Origin: Paenibacillus castaneae
GTDB taxonomy: Bacteria > Bacillota > Bacilli > Paenibacillales > Paenibacillaceae
Assembly (NCBI RefSeq): GCF_002884445.1
Contig: NZ_KZ614144.1
Span: forward strand, 6,085,920-6,149,919
Reading direction: 5' to 3'
DNA: 64,000 nt
The notes below the pieces were generated by a model, which had not been told where the DNA came from, did no database searches, and saw only the letters and a program-made list of their open reading frames with translations. Shown here piece after piece: positions 1-7,400 of this stretch. The position numbers and the translations under genes are program-made. The first letter of the stretch is position 1, and the number at the start of each line of letters is the position of its first letter.

Positions 1-302
1 TATGGCGAATAGGCCAGGAAGCACTGAATAACGTTTCGAAGCATGCTGGCGCTTCTCGAGTGGATATGACGCTCATCGCGAAGGCACACGAAGTAATACT
101 TAGCATTACCGATTTCGGACGCGGTATAGCGGAGAAAACTGATGCTTCCACAAGCGGCTCCTTCGGTCTCTCGATTATGCGGGAGCGTGCGGAAGGCAGC
201 GGCGGCCGTTTTCAGTTGACCAGCGCATACAGCAAAGGTACTAGAGTAGAGGTCGCCATCCCTCTTCCATCTCAATTGAAAAGGAGGCTCCCACTGGAAT
301 GA
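1..302 (+). CDS. Two-component sensor histidine kinase, C-terminal fragment (NarL/LiaS class)
   Basis: The gene enters from the left edge of the window, and the readable frame begins at base 3. The visible piece is the GHKL ATPase half of a HisKA_3-type kinase. It opens with the N-box, RIGQEALNNVSKHAGAS, which binds ATP-Mg. Then come the DFGRGI G1 box and the SFGLSIMRERAE G2 box. These kinases phosphorylate a partner LuxR/NarL-type regulator. Its stop overlaps the start of that regulator in an ATGA junction, so the two are translationally coupled and almost surely a cognate pair. The sensor and dimerisation domains lie outside the window, so the stimulus cannot be inferred. Confidence 0.93.
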   Translation, partial: WRIGQEALNNVSKHAGASRVDMTLIAKAHEVILSITDFGRGIAEKTDASTSGSFGLSIMRERAEGSGGRFQLTSAYSKGTRVEVAIPLPSQLKRRLPLE

Positions 303-952
303 CGATAACATTACTTTTAGCAGATGATCATAAAATGGTGCGCAGAGGCCTACAGACCTTCTTAGCCACCCAAAAGGATATGCTGCTAATCGGCGAGGCT
401 TCTAATGGAGAAGAGACACTGCAGCAAGTTGCTGCTTTACAGCCAGATATCGTATTAATGGATTTAAACATGCCAGGCATGAATGGCATTGAGGCCACGA
501 AGGAGCTAAAGCTCTTATATCCGCTTGTAAAGGTCATTGTATTAACCTCCTTTTCCGATCAGGAGCATGCGCTTCCGGCCATTCGCGCAGGAGCCAAGGG
601 CTATCTGCTCAAGGATATTGAGCCTGAGGAATTGGCAAGTGCTATTCGCAAGGTGCATCAAGGGAAAGTAGAGCTACATCCTGACATCGCCGAGCAGCTG
701 ATGAACCAATTGGCTGATTTCGATCCATCCCGCCCCACAGCCGTTAGTGACAAGCTGCCCGAGCTGACGAAGCGCGAACTTGATGTGCTGCGGCTCATCG
801 CAGCCGGCATGAGCAACCGCAGTATTGCGGAGGAGCTGTTCATTACTGAGAAAACGGTCAAAACCCATGTCAGCCATCTGCTTAGCAAGCTCGACATCAC
901 CGACCGCACACAAGCCGCTATTTATGCACTTAAGCATGGACTGGACAAATAA
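299..952 (+). CDS. NarL/FixJ (LuxR-type) response regulator
   Basis: This 217-residue protein has a receiver domain (about 1-120) and a LuxR-type helix-turn-helix (about 150-215). The acidic pocket is ADDH near residues 8-11, the phospho-acceptor is Asp55 in LMDLNMPG, and KGYLLKD carries the conserved Lys. The output domain shows the family signature LTKRELDVLRLIAAGMSNRS followed by a recognition helix around TEKTVKTHVSHLL. It is the target of the kinase that overlaps it by 4 bp. The receiver resembles LiaR/DesR-type envelope-stress regulators, but the regulon cannot be named without the sensor domain. Confidence 0.95.
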   Translation: MTITLLLADDHKMVRRGLQTFLATQKDMLLIGEASNGEETLQQVAALQPDIVLMDLNMPGMNGIEATKELKLLYPLVKVIVLTSFSDQEHALPAIRAGAKGYLLKDIEPEELASAIRKVHQGKVELHPDIAEQLMNQLADFDPSRPTAVSDKLPELTKRELDVLRLIAAGMSNRSIAEELFITEKTVKTHVSHLLSKLDITDRTQAAIYALKHGLDK

Positions 953-982
953 ATGATCAAACCTATTTCAGTCTAAAGTCGT

Positions 983-1014
983 AGAGCATTCAGCCAATGG
1001 TTGAATGCTCTTAT
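983..1014 (+). terminator. Intrinsic terminator after the two-component pair
   Basis: GAGCATTCA at 984-992 pairs with TGAATGCTC at 1002-1010 and is followed by TTATT. It sits about 30 bp after the regulator stop. The T-tract is short, so strength is uncertain. Confidence 0.6.
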
Positions 1015-1103
1015 TCATAAAAGTCATGCAAAAAGAGGACGCCATTCCTTTTCTTGAATGGTACGATGAAACTAACAAAACGCAACTTGAAAGGAAGATT
1101 AAG

Positions 1104-1664
1104 ATGAACATCACAATCCTTGCCGGAAGCAATCGGGAGGCTTCCACAACGAATCGTTTGGCTGCTTATGTAGCTCAGCTTATTTCGCAAAAAGAACATA
1201 GTGTTGTGCTATTTGATTTATTTCAGACACCGCTTCCCTTCTATTCACCGGATGGCATTGATCATGACCATGCATCCGTACACTTATTTAAGCAATCCAT
1301 GAAGCAAGCCGATGCGATTATATTGGCTACGCCAGAGTACCATGGCAGCTTATCCGGCGTACTGAAAAATGCGCTGGACTACGTTGGGAAGGAACATTTC
1401 CATCGTAAAGCAGTTCTGTCTATGAGCTCTTCTGGCGGAGCTGTTGGCACTAGTTCGCTTCTACAGCTGCAAGCAATTGTAAGGAATTTGCATGGCATTA
1501 ACTCACCGGAGTGGATATCCATCGGCGGCGCGCAGCGCAATTGGCTGGTTAATGAGCTTCCTCACTATGAGGATGGCGGGAATGAAATGGACAACCGTAT
1601 CCGACGGGTAACGGCTAACTTTCTGGAGCTTGCTGCGCTGGTTCGCCCAACAGCCCACAAATAG
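1104..1664 (+). CDS. NADPH-dependent FMN reductase / azoreductase-like flavoprotein
   Basis: This is a 186-residue flavodoxin-fold protein. The phosphate-binding loop GSNREASTTNRL (about 8-19) and the PEYHGSLSGVLKNALDY segment (about 76-92) are the two hallmarks of the NADPH-dependent FMN reductase family, which also includes azobenzene reductases. The frame is open further upstream to 1005, but the ATG at 1104 has an AAGGAAG ribosome binding site and starts exactly at the beta-1 strand MNITILAGS, so the longer form is rejected. The next gene begins 16 bp after the stop, which suggests a two-gene transcript with the VOC protein. The natural electron acceptor is unknown. Confidence 0.87.
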   Translation: MNITILAGSNREASTTNRLAAYVAQLISQKEHSVVLFDLFQTPLPFYSPDGIDHDHASVHLFKQSMKQADAIILATPEYHGSLSGVLKNALDYVGKEHFHRKAVLSMSSSGGAVGTSSLLQLQAIVRNLHGINSPEWISIGGAQRNWLVNELPHYEDGGNEMDNRIRRVTANFLELAALVRPTAHK

Positions 1665-1680
1665 AAGGAGGTTTAACATT

Positions 1681-2031
1681 ATGATCATTAAAGAAACGGG
1701 ATTTATTCTGTTTTTAGAAAATTATGAGGAGCATGTCGCTTTTTATACCGATAAGCTTGGTCTGCGTATTCGTGAACGAAAAGAAGGTCTTTCGAAATTA
1801 GACTTTGGCGGAGGCTACTTGATGATCGAGGACAACGGAGTAGCGAGCGCTGCTGAAAAAACGAGGGCGCAGAATCCGACTGTTATTCGAATAGAGGTTG
1901 AGAACTTCGATGCGACTATTGAAGAGTTGAAAGATCGAGGCATACCGATTGAGGTCCATCATTTTAGTTGGGGGACAATAGGCTCTATCATTGATCCCGA
2001 GGGCAATCGCATCGAAATCAAGAAATATTGA
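1681..2031 (+). CDS. VOC-family (glyoxalase/bleomycin-resistance fold) protein
   Basis: This 116-residue single-domain vicinal-oxygen-chelate protein has two beta-alpha-beta-beta-beta modules. Typical features are the N-terminal YTDKLGLRIRER segment and the C-terminal IIDPEGNRIEIKKY strand, whose Glu is normally a metal ligand. A strong AGAAGGAGG at 1664-1671 fixes the start at 1681 rather than the upstream in-frame ATG. It lies 16 bp behind the flavin reductase. VOC proteins of this size dimerise and may act as lyases, dioxygenases or drug-binding proteins; nothing here separates these. Confidence 0.85.
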   Translation: MIIKETGFILFLENYEEHVAFYTDKLGLRIRERKEGLSKLDFGGGYLMIEDNGVASAAEKTRAQNPTVIRIEVENFDATIEELKDRGIPIEVHHFSWGTIGSIIDPEGNRIEIKKY

Positions 2032-2039
2032 GCAGCTTC

Positions 2040-2089
2040 AGCAGGGCGAAAGGCGCTTCAACTTTGGTTAAAGCGCCTTTCGCCCTGCT
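2040..2089. terminator. Bidirectional terminator between convergent genes
   Basis: A perfect 19-bp inverted repeat: 2040-2058 pairs with 2071-2089 around a 12-base loop. It lies between the VOC gene and the converging GTPase gene and can serve both. It lacks a clear T-tract on either strand. Confidence 0.75.
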
Positions 2090-2098
2090 CGCTGCCGA

Positions 2099-4093
2099 CT
2101 ACGACCCAGAGAGAGCATTGCGTACGGATAATATATATTTCGATTGATCTAGCGGATTAACTCCCCTGCGCACTCGCTCCGCTTGTATATCGGCCGGAGC
2201 TTCTCGATAGCCGGCGAAGAAAGTCGCTAAAGCGCCTCTGCCCTTCGTAAGCGAACCGAATCGCGCAGGGAATTCCAAGGAAGTTGCAACCGGCAGCGTC
2301 CCTTCAATTTCCATGCGTTCTCCTCTCACCACAGGCGTATCGAATTCACCTCGCATGAGAACCAGCTCATTCATAAGCTTGCCCCCTGTCTCCTCCGGTA
2401 TCGATAGACGGAACGAGAGCATAGGCTCAAGCAGCTTGACGCCAATGCGGGATAAGCCATCCATGATGCCCATTGGCGTTGCCACTGCAAAGTCCAGTGG
2501 ATGTGTATGCCACACATGATGCTCTCCTTCAATGAGAGTTACCTTGAGATCCGTTACCTCCCAGCCAAAAAGCCCCTGCTGCAGCGCTTCGGGCACACTG
2601 CGGGCGACCTCGTTCTGATAGCGATCGAGCAGACGCTCTGAGCGTACAATCGAGCTGTAGGTCAGCCCGCTGCCGCGTTCACCTGGCTCGATATGGAACC
2701 GTAGGATTGCCCAGCAAGGCTTCGGCATCGTATAGGCAATGAAGCCTTCACCAATCTGCGCAGGCGTTTCCTTGTAGATGACGGAGGGCTGGCTGAAGTC
2801 AGCCTTAAGGCCGTATCTCGCGCTAAGCACATGCGTCAGCACCTCAATCTGTATCGGCCCCATCACCTTCAGGTGCAGCTCCCGCTGATCCTGCAGCCAT
2901 TGCAGATCGAGCTGCGGGTCCTCGTCCGCCAATTCCTGAAGCGCTGCCACGACGGCAGGATACTCTGCCTCATTGCTCCAGCGCACCTGTACCGTCAGAA
3001 GCGGCACTGCCAGCCTCGTCTCCTCTGGAACAAAGTCGGCGCAGCCTATTACATCGCCGATGCGCGCATGGTTCCAGCCGCATATCGCTGCGATATCTCC
3101 TGCCGCCAGCATGCCGACATCCTCAGACTTTTGACCATCAATTATTCGAATTTGCGTAATCTTCTCCTCAAGCTGCTGCGTGACATTGAATACGGAATCT
3201 CGGTTTCGCATGACACCGCTATACAGCCGCACATACGCAATACGGCCCATAGCCGAATCCCGTTCGATACGGAATACTACTCCTGATAAAGGCCCATCCT
3301 CATGGATAGATGGCGAAGGCAGAAGCCCAATCATCGCTTGCAGAAGCGGCTCAATACCAAGCCCCCTGTTCGATGCTCCGAACAATACAGGGTACAGCTC
3401 AGTTTTCTGGATAAGGGACGGCAGCATACGGCTTAGCTCTGCCTTCGGTAGTGCGCCGGTATCCAAATAATGCAGCAGCATCGCTTCGTCCCCCTCAGCG
3501 ATTGTTTCCTCTAGCAGCTGAAGGTATCCAGCCTCATCAGCAGCAGTGAGATTATGGTCCAGCAGGCTGCACACACCGTTGAAGCTGTCCTCCACACCAA
3601 GCGGTGCTTGTATCGGAGCGGCCTGAGGCGAGAGCAAACGCTTAATTTGCTTCAATGTTCCAATTGGATCAGCACCAATACGATCCATCTTGTTCACATA
3701 AATCAACGTTGGAATGCTCCTCTCATGCAGTGCGTGCCAAATAACCTCCGTCTGTGCCTGTACGCCTTCTACAGCCGAAATAATTAACACTGCGCCATCC
3801 ATCACACGCAATGAACGCTCCACCTCGGATAAAAAATCGACGTGGCCCGGAGTATCAACCAGATTAACGGTCACACCCTGCCAAGTGAAGCGTGTAGCTG
3901 CCGCTCGAACCGATATGCCTCTTGAGCGCTCTACTTCAAGAAAGTCCGTCTGTGCTGTGCCTGCATCAACGCTGCCGAGTGAGCGAATACGCCCGCTATG
4001 ATATAAGATTTGCTCTGTCGTTGTCGTCTTTCCCGCATCAACGTGAGCGAAGATACCGATATTACGTATATGTATTCGATCGTTAGACAGCAT
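2099..4093 (-). CDS. TetM/OtrA-type ribosomal protection GTPase (EF-G-like)
   Basis: This is a 664-residue translational GTPase. G motifs are in order: AHVDAGKT (16-23), RGIS in switch I, DTPGH, and NKMD. Length, the lack of the long EF-G G' insert, and the diagnostic GSVDAGTAQTD stretch match the Tet(M)/Tet(W)/OtrA ribosomal protection family rather than EF-G (about 690) or LepA. The family binds the stalled 70S ribosome and dislodges tetracycline with domain IV. The C-terminus (PARFGSLTKGRGALATFF, then RRGVNPLD) follows the chromosomal branch seen in Bacillota, not the mobile TetM sequences, so an intrinsic rather than acquired factor is likely. It stands alone, with no leader peptide or conjugative element nearby. 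Whether it confers resistance cannot be read from sequence. Confidence 0.85.
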   Translation of the reverse strand: MLSNDRIHIRNIGIFAHVDAGKTTTTEQILYHSGRIRSLGSVDAGTAQTDFLEVERSRGISVRAAATRFTWQGVTVNLVDTPGHVDFLSEVERSLRVMDGAVLIISAVEGVQAQTEVIWHALHERSIPTLIYVNKMDRIGADPIGTLKQIKRLLSPQAAPIQAPLGVEDSFNGVCSLLDHNLTAADEAGYLQLLEETIAEGDEAMLLHYLDTGALPKAELSRMLPSLIQKTELYPVLFGASNRGLGIEPLLQAMIGLLPSPSIHEDGPLSGVVFRIERDSAMGRIAYVRLYSGVMRNRDSVFNVTQQLEEKITQIRIIDGQKSEDVGMLAAGDIAAICGWNHARIGDVIGCADFVPEETRLAVPLLTVQVRWSNEAEYPAVVAALQELADEDPQLDLQWLQDQRELHLKVMGPIQIEVLTHVLSARYGLKADFSQPSVIYKETPAQIGEGFIAYTMPKPCWAILRFHIEPGERGSGLTYSSIVRSERLLDRYQNEVARSVPEALQQGLFGWEVTDLKVTLIEGEHHVWHTHPLDFAVATPMGIMDGLSRIGVKLLEPMLSFRLSIPEETGGKLMNELVLMRGEFDTPVVRGERMEIEGTLPVATSLEFPARFGSLTKGRGALATFFAGYREAPADIQAERVRRGVNPLDQSKYILSVRNALSGS

Positions 4094-4159
4094 GGCCTCA
4101 AGTCTCCCTCTCTAGCTGTTTCTCTCCTTATCCTACCTCTGAAAGCGCTGTACAGCAAC

Positions 4160-4198
4160 AAAAAAACGACCTGTAGGCGAAAGCCTGACAGGTCGTTT
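4160..4198 (-). terminator. Intrinsic terminator of the YceI gene
   Basis: AAACGACCTGT (4164-4174) pairs with ACAGGTCGTTT (4188-4198). On the minus strand the stem is followed by a run of seven T. It lies 30 bp after the YceI stop. Confidence 0.85.
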
Positions 4199-4228
4199 CC
4201 GAATGAAGCTGTAATTGTATAGTTGTGA

Positions 4229-4762
4229 TTAGCCTTGTTGAACAGCTTCGATATCTATTGAGATTTTCACTTCATCGCCGATAAGCACGCCGCCAGTTTC
4301 CAGCGCAGCATTGTAAGTTAAACCGTAGTTGCTGCGTTTCAGACTGCCTACTGCGCTAAAGCCAACTTTTTCATTGCCCCAAGGATCTTTGCCGGCGCCT
4401 TCGAAGGTTGCAGCAAAGGTCTCGGAGCGTGTAATGCCGTGAAGGCTCACATCACCTGTAATGGCATACTCGCCTTCATCTGTTTTGGTAATTGCAGTCG
4501 CTGTGAAAGTAAGCGAAGGATTATTTTCGACATCGAAGAAGTCAACAGAACGCAGATGATTATCACGATCGTTATTGCGAGTGTCGATGCTGTTCAAATC
4601 AATGGTGAATTGAATATCAGCAGACGTCAGATCATGTGCGTCACCTGCAATGTTAGCTTCAAAATGGTGAAATGAGCCTTTTACCTTAGCGATCATCATA
4701 TGCTTTACTGAGAATTCCACGCTGCTGTGTGCAGGATCGATTGTCCATTGGGATTTTGCCAT
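4229..4762 (-). CDS. YceI-family lipid/polyisoprenoid-binding protein
   Basis: This 177-residue protein is typical of the YceI lipocalin-like family in its WTIDPAHSSVEFSVKHM start, HLRSVDFFDVENNPSLTF core and GDVSLHGITRS strand. The fold is an extended beta barrel that binds isoprenoid or amphiphilic ligands. No signal peptide is visible, so this member is cytoplasmic, unlike many proteobacterial ones. The start has a GGAGG about 7 bases upstream. The gene is monocistronic with its own terminator and an imperfect direct repeat upstream that may be an operator. Orthologues in Bacillota are often controlled by redox or HxlR-type regulators; that link is an inference here. Confidence 0.92.
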   Translation of the reverse strand: MAKSQWTIDPAHSSVEFSVKHMMIAKVKGSFHHFEANIAGDAHDLTSADIQFTIDLNSIDTRNNDRDNHLRSVDFFDVENNPSLTFTATAITKTDEGEYAITGDVSLHGITRSETFAATFEGAGKDPWGNEKVGFSAVGSLKRSNYGLTYNAALETGGVLIGDEVKISIDIEAVQQG

Positions 4763-4796
4763 TTTAAAATTCCTCCATTATATTTATTAGTTTATT

Positions 4797-4826
4797 ATCT
4801 ACTTACTTTTTATAATGTACTAACTT
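4797..4826 (-). promoter_or_regulatory. Possible operator: imperfect direct repeat upstream of the YceI gene
   Basis: On the minus strand AAGTTAGTACAT and AAGTAAGTAGAT (10 of 12 identical) are spaced 18 bp apart, 35-65 bp upstream of the YceI start, with an A/T-rich segment between that could hold a -10 box. The arrangement fits a dimeric regulator bound at a promoter, but no regulator gene is adjacent. Confidence 0.3.
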
Positions 4827-4963
4827 AAGTTGTGTATGTTTATATTTTAGTGTGTGCGTCTAATTTTGTCAATTGCAATTTTATGTTTTTTTCGTATAGC
4901 AAATGTGTGCAGTCAAGGAAGGCAACATTGCAGAAATTAACACGATAAGTATAGTATCCGTTT

Positions 4964-5233
4964 TCTAGCTCTATTTGGGCTGCTGGTGCTCGTAAGTGGG
5001 CTATTGGTGGGGTGGTGGATGAATAGAGCTAGTTTCTAGCTCTATTTGGGTAGTTTTAGCTAGTTTGGGTGAAATAGAGCTAGTTTCTAGCTCTATTTCT
5101 GCTGCTGATGCGCATATGAGGGCTGTTGGCGGGATTACGGATGGAATAGAGCTAGTTTTTAGCTCTATTTGGGTAGTTTTAGCTAGTTTGGGTGAAATAG
5201 AGCTAGTTTCTAGCTCTATTTCTGCTGCTGATG
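4964..5233. repeat. Array of AAATAGAGCTAG-TTT-CTAGCTCTATTT palindromes with two alternating spacers
   Basis: Four complete palindromes (5022-5046, 5072-5098, 5145-5169, 5195-5221) and a right half-copy (4964-4976) fill most of the 480-bp gap between the YceI and MATE genes. Spacers alternate between a 45-46 bp type A beginning near GCTGCTG (4977-5021, 5099-5144, truncated at 5222) and a 25-bp type B (5047-5071, 5170-5194). As a result 5021-5110 and 5144-5233 form a 90-bp direct repeat with period 123 and one mismatch. Each palindrome can fold into an 11-12 bp hairpin with a TTT-type loop. The array starts about 10 bp after the MATE stop, so it would lie in that gene's 3' untranslated RNA. It resembles REP/BIME-type intergenic elements. 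The rest of the gap (4827-4963) is A/T-rich with nothing else recognised. Confidence 0.85.
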
Positions 5234-5242
5234 GGCATTATG

Positions 5243-6640
5243 CTATACGGCGGCTGTTTTTTCCTTTGATTCTCGCTTGACCAGTGCGTGCTTCTCCCAT
5301 GCTCTGCTTCTCCAGCGGAAGAACATAATGAATGCGCGCAGCCACTCATCGGCAGCGATAGCCAGCCAAATGCCGGCTAATCCCAGCTCCAGCTTGAACA
5401 CAAAGAAATAGCCTAGCGACAAGCTCATTCCGACCATCGTGAACATGCCGATCCAAAGCGGAAATCTCGCATCTCCCGTCGCCCGTAGCGAATTGACGAG
5501 TACGATGTTAATTGTCCTTCCCGTCTCAAGCACAATACTCAGCAGCAGTACATTGACCCCTAATCGGATAATATCCGGGTCGTCTGTAAATATGCGCATG
5601 AGCGGTTCACGGAACGCAATAACGAGTAAAACCGCTGCCAGCGTAACCGCGCTCGCCCAGCGCACGCTTTTCCAAACCTGATGATACGCCGTCGTCTGCT
5701 GGTTTGCGCCGATCAGCCTGCCGACGATAATCGAGGTACCCATACCGATTGCGAAGGCAAATAGATACGTAAACATCGATATGCTGTTCGCGTAGTTTTT
5801 GGCAGCAAGCGATGCTTCGCCTAGATAAGTTGCATAATACAAGAACACAATTTGGCAAGCTTGATACATGACTTGCTCCAGCGCGGATGGAATGCCAATT
5901 TTCAATATTTTCGATATATACTCCTTTGACAAGGAAAGATAGTATCGAATTTCTACCCTGACGGGCATAATACGATACAGCATCCAGAAAAAAACGATTA
6001 GAGCAAGCAAACGGCTGACGACCGATGAGATCGCCGCACCCTGAACGCCCATTTGCGGGAAGCCGAAGTTTCCGAAAATAAGCAAATAATTTCCGATAAT
6101 ATGGATAACATTCATACCGAGCGATACGAGCATAGCTTCCTTCGTAAAGCCGTGAACACGAATAATAGCCGATACCGAATTAATAATAGCCTGCAGGAAG
6201 ATCATTCCGCCTACTATTTGCAAATAACTTTTGGCATGCACCAATATTTCGCCCTTCAAATTCAGCGTTTCCAGCAATTGACCGCCGAATAGCACAAACA
6301 TAAGGCTCAGAATCAGTCCCACAACTAAGTTCAACGTTACTGCCAGTGCTGATATTTTCGCTGCTTCGATAAATTTGCGAGAACCAATATACTGAGCTAC
6401 AACAATCGAAGCCCCGTTCCCGATTACCTCCAGCAGTAAAATCGCGATATGCAAATATTGATTGGATGCTCCAACACCCGATACCGCATTATCGGATATG
6501 TGGCTGAGCATTAATGTATCGGCTATACCCATCAGCATAAACAAAAAGATTTCTAAAAATATAGGCCACGTTAGGAAAAACAGATTTAAACCTTTTTGCT
6601 TCTTTTCCCCTTGCCCGTTTCCGGCCTCTGCCGCTGTCAT
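5243..6640 (-). CDS. MATE-family multidrug/cation efflux transporter
   Basis: This 465-residue protein has twelve predicted membrane helices in two pseudo-repeated halves, as in NorM/DinF-type transporters. Characteristic stretches are WPIFLEIFLFMLMGIADTLMLS in the first helix and the matching QACQIVFLYYATYLGE/NSISMFTYLFAFAIGMGTS region opening the second half. MATE proteins export cationic drugs or metabolites using Na+ or H+ gradients across the cytoplasmic membrane. The start has AAGGTG spaced 7 bases. The gene is alone in its direction, and the palindrome array follows its stop. Substrate is unknown. Confidence 0.93.
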   Translation of the reverse strand: MTAAEAGNGQGEKKQKGLNLFFLTWPIFLEIFLFMLMGIADTLMLSHISDNAVSGVGASNQYLHIAILLLEVIGNGASIVVAQYIGSRKFIEAAKISALAVTLNLVVGLILSLMFVLFGGQLLETLNLKGEILVHAKSYLQIVGGMIFLQAIINSVSAIIRVHGFTKEAMLVSLGMNVIHIIGNYLLIFGNFGFPQMGVQGAAISSVVSRLLALIVFFWMLYRIMPVRVEIRYYLSLSKEYISKILKIGIPSALEQVMYQACQIVFLYYATYLGEASLAAKNYANSISMFTYLFAFAIGMGTSIIVGRLIGANQQTTAYHQVWKSVRWASAVTLAAVLLVIAFREPLMRIFTDDPDIIRLGVNVLLLSIVLETGRTINIVLVNSLRATGDARFPLWIGMFTMVGMSLSLGYFFVFKLELGLAGIWLAIAADEWLRAFIMFFRWRSRAWEKHALVKRESKEKTAAV

Positions 6641-6803
6641 GCTGTCACCTTCTTCTGTATGAAAAACTTAAGACAAAAGTTATCCTAGCACATCCTTCCT
6701 GCTATTGCATGCAAAAAATTGTGTTTTACAAAAAATAAAATAATGGAGAAGAACATTCGCCTGCATGCAGCCTCTCAGCCTCCTCCTTACACATAAGAGG
6801 ACA

Positions 6804-6852
6804 CAAAAAAAGACTGCATTAAGGACGTCGTGACGACCTTCATAGCAGTCTT
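6804..6852 (-). terminator. Intrinsic terminator after the acidic protein gene
   Basis: AAGACTGC (6810-6817) pairs with GCAGTCTT (6845-6852), with an inner AGG...CCT/GTCGTCACGAC stem. The minus strand then runs into seven T. It shows that the low-complexity gene at 6884-7117 is a genuine transcription unit. Confidence 0.85.
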
Positions 6853-6883
6853 CTTCTTTATAGTATAAAAATGATAAGTATCA

Positions 6884-7117
6884 TTATTGCTCTTCAGACT
6901 CTTCTTCAGCAGCAGCTTCTTCCTCTGCAGCCTCTTCTTCCTCTGCCTCTTCTTCGTCGGCAGCTTCTTCCTCTACAGCAGCGGCAGCTTCCTCCACTTC
7001 TGCTTCTTCCATTTCAGCCTCAACAGCTTCTACTGCTTCTTCTGCTGGAGCCTCTTCTGAAATCAGTTCTGCGGTTTCTTCCGCACCTTCTTGAACAATA
7101 TCTTGTTCTTGGCTCAT
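6884..7117 (-). CDS. Small Glu/Ala-rich acidic protein, intrinsically disordered
   Basis: This 77-residue protein is built almost only from Glu and Ala after a short head MSQEQDIVQEGAEETAELIS. It has no Lys, Arg, Cys, Trp or aromatic residues, and only one Asp-containing break in the acidic tail. A perfect AGGAGG spaced 8 bases from the ATG at 7117, plus a clear terminator downstream, argue that it is expressed. An in-frame GTG three codons earlier lies inside the ribosome binding site and is unlikely to be the start. The composition predicts disorder or a single highly charged helix with pI near 3.5. No function is recognised; a polyanionic chaperone, DNA mimic or cation-binding role would be speculation. 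Confidence 0.75.
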   Translation of the reverse strand: MSQEQDIVQEGAEETAELISEEAPAEEAVEAVEAEMEEAEVEEAAAAVEEEAADEEEAEEEEAAEEEAAAEEESEEQ

Positions 7118-7400
7118 ATCTTTCACCTCCTACTTCTTATTACTTTAATTGTAGCGCTTTCATAGAAGTTAACAAGAGGTGTAAATTGTCGTTTCATAGG
7201 AACTATTTCCGTTATTTGTAGCGTTCGCCCCTACCGGCACTTATTCGACTTTTTTCTCCCCGTCACAAGTCTAGGTTAGCGTTCAGACTTACGGAGGTTA
7301 TGCGAGACTGATGAACTAGATATGATGAATAACAATAAGTAATTTGTTTATGAGATTAGAGCATTCCTTCACGCTAGCGATGCTCTTTAGGAGGGTAATC

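Noticed and set aside
2831..3286. 151-codon plus-strand frame within the ribosomal protection gene
   Set aside because: No ribosome site or recognisable domain; antisense to well-conserved GTPase sequence.
2099..4093. Acquired tetM
   Set aside because: C-terminal sequence and lack of leader or mobile genes do not fit the mobile TetM lineage.
4964..5233. CRISPR array
   Set aside because: The palindromes are separated by two recurring spacer types rather than unique spacers, and no cas genes are present.
5065..5280. 71-codon open frame inside the palindrome array
   Set aside because: Its residues repeat with the DNA repeat (GEIELVSSSIS twice), there is no ribosome site, and it runs into the antisense of the MATE gene.
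6871..7221. Leu/Gln/Pro-rich plus-strand frame
   Set aside because: It is the antisense shadow of the GAG/GCN codons of the acidic protein gene, which has its own ribosome site and terminator.
7358..7386. Riboswitch before the 7401 gene
   Set aside because: Only a 7-bp hairpin with a 15-base loop; no known aptamer motif in the leader.
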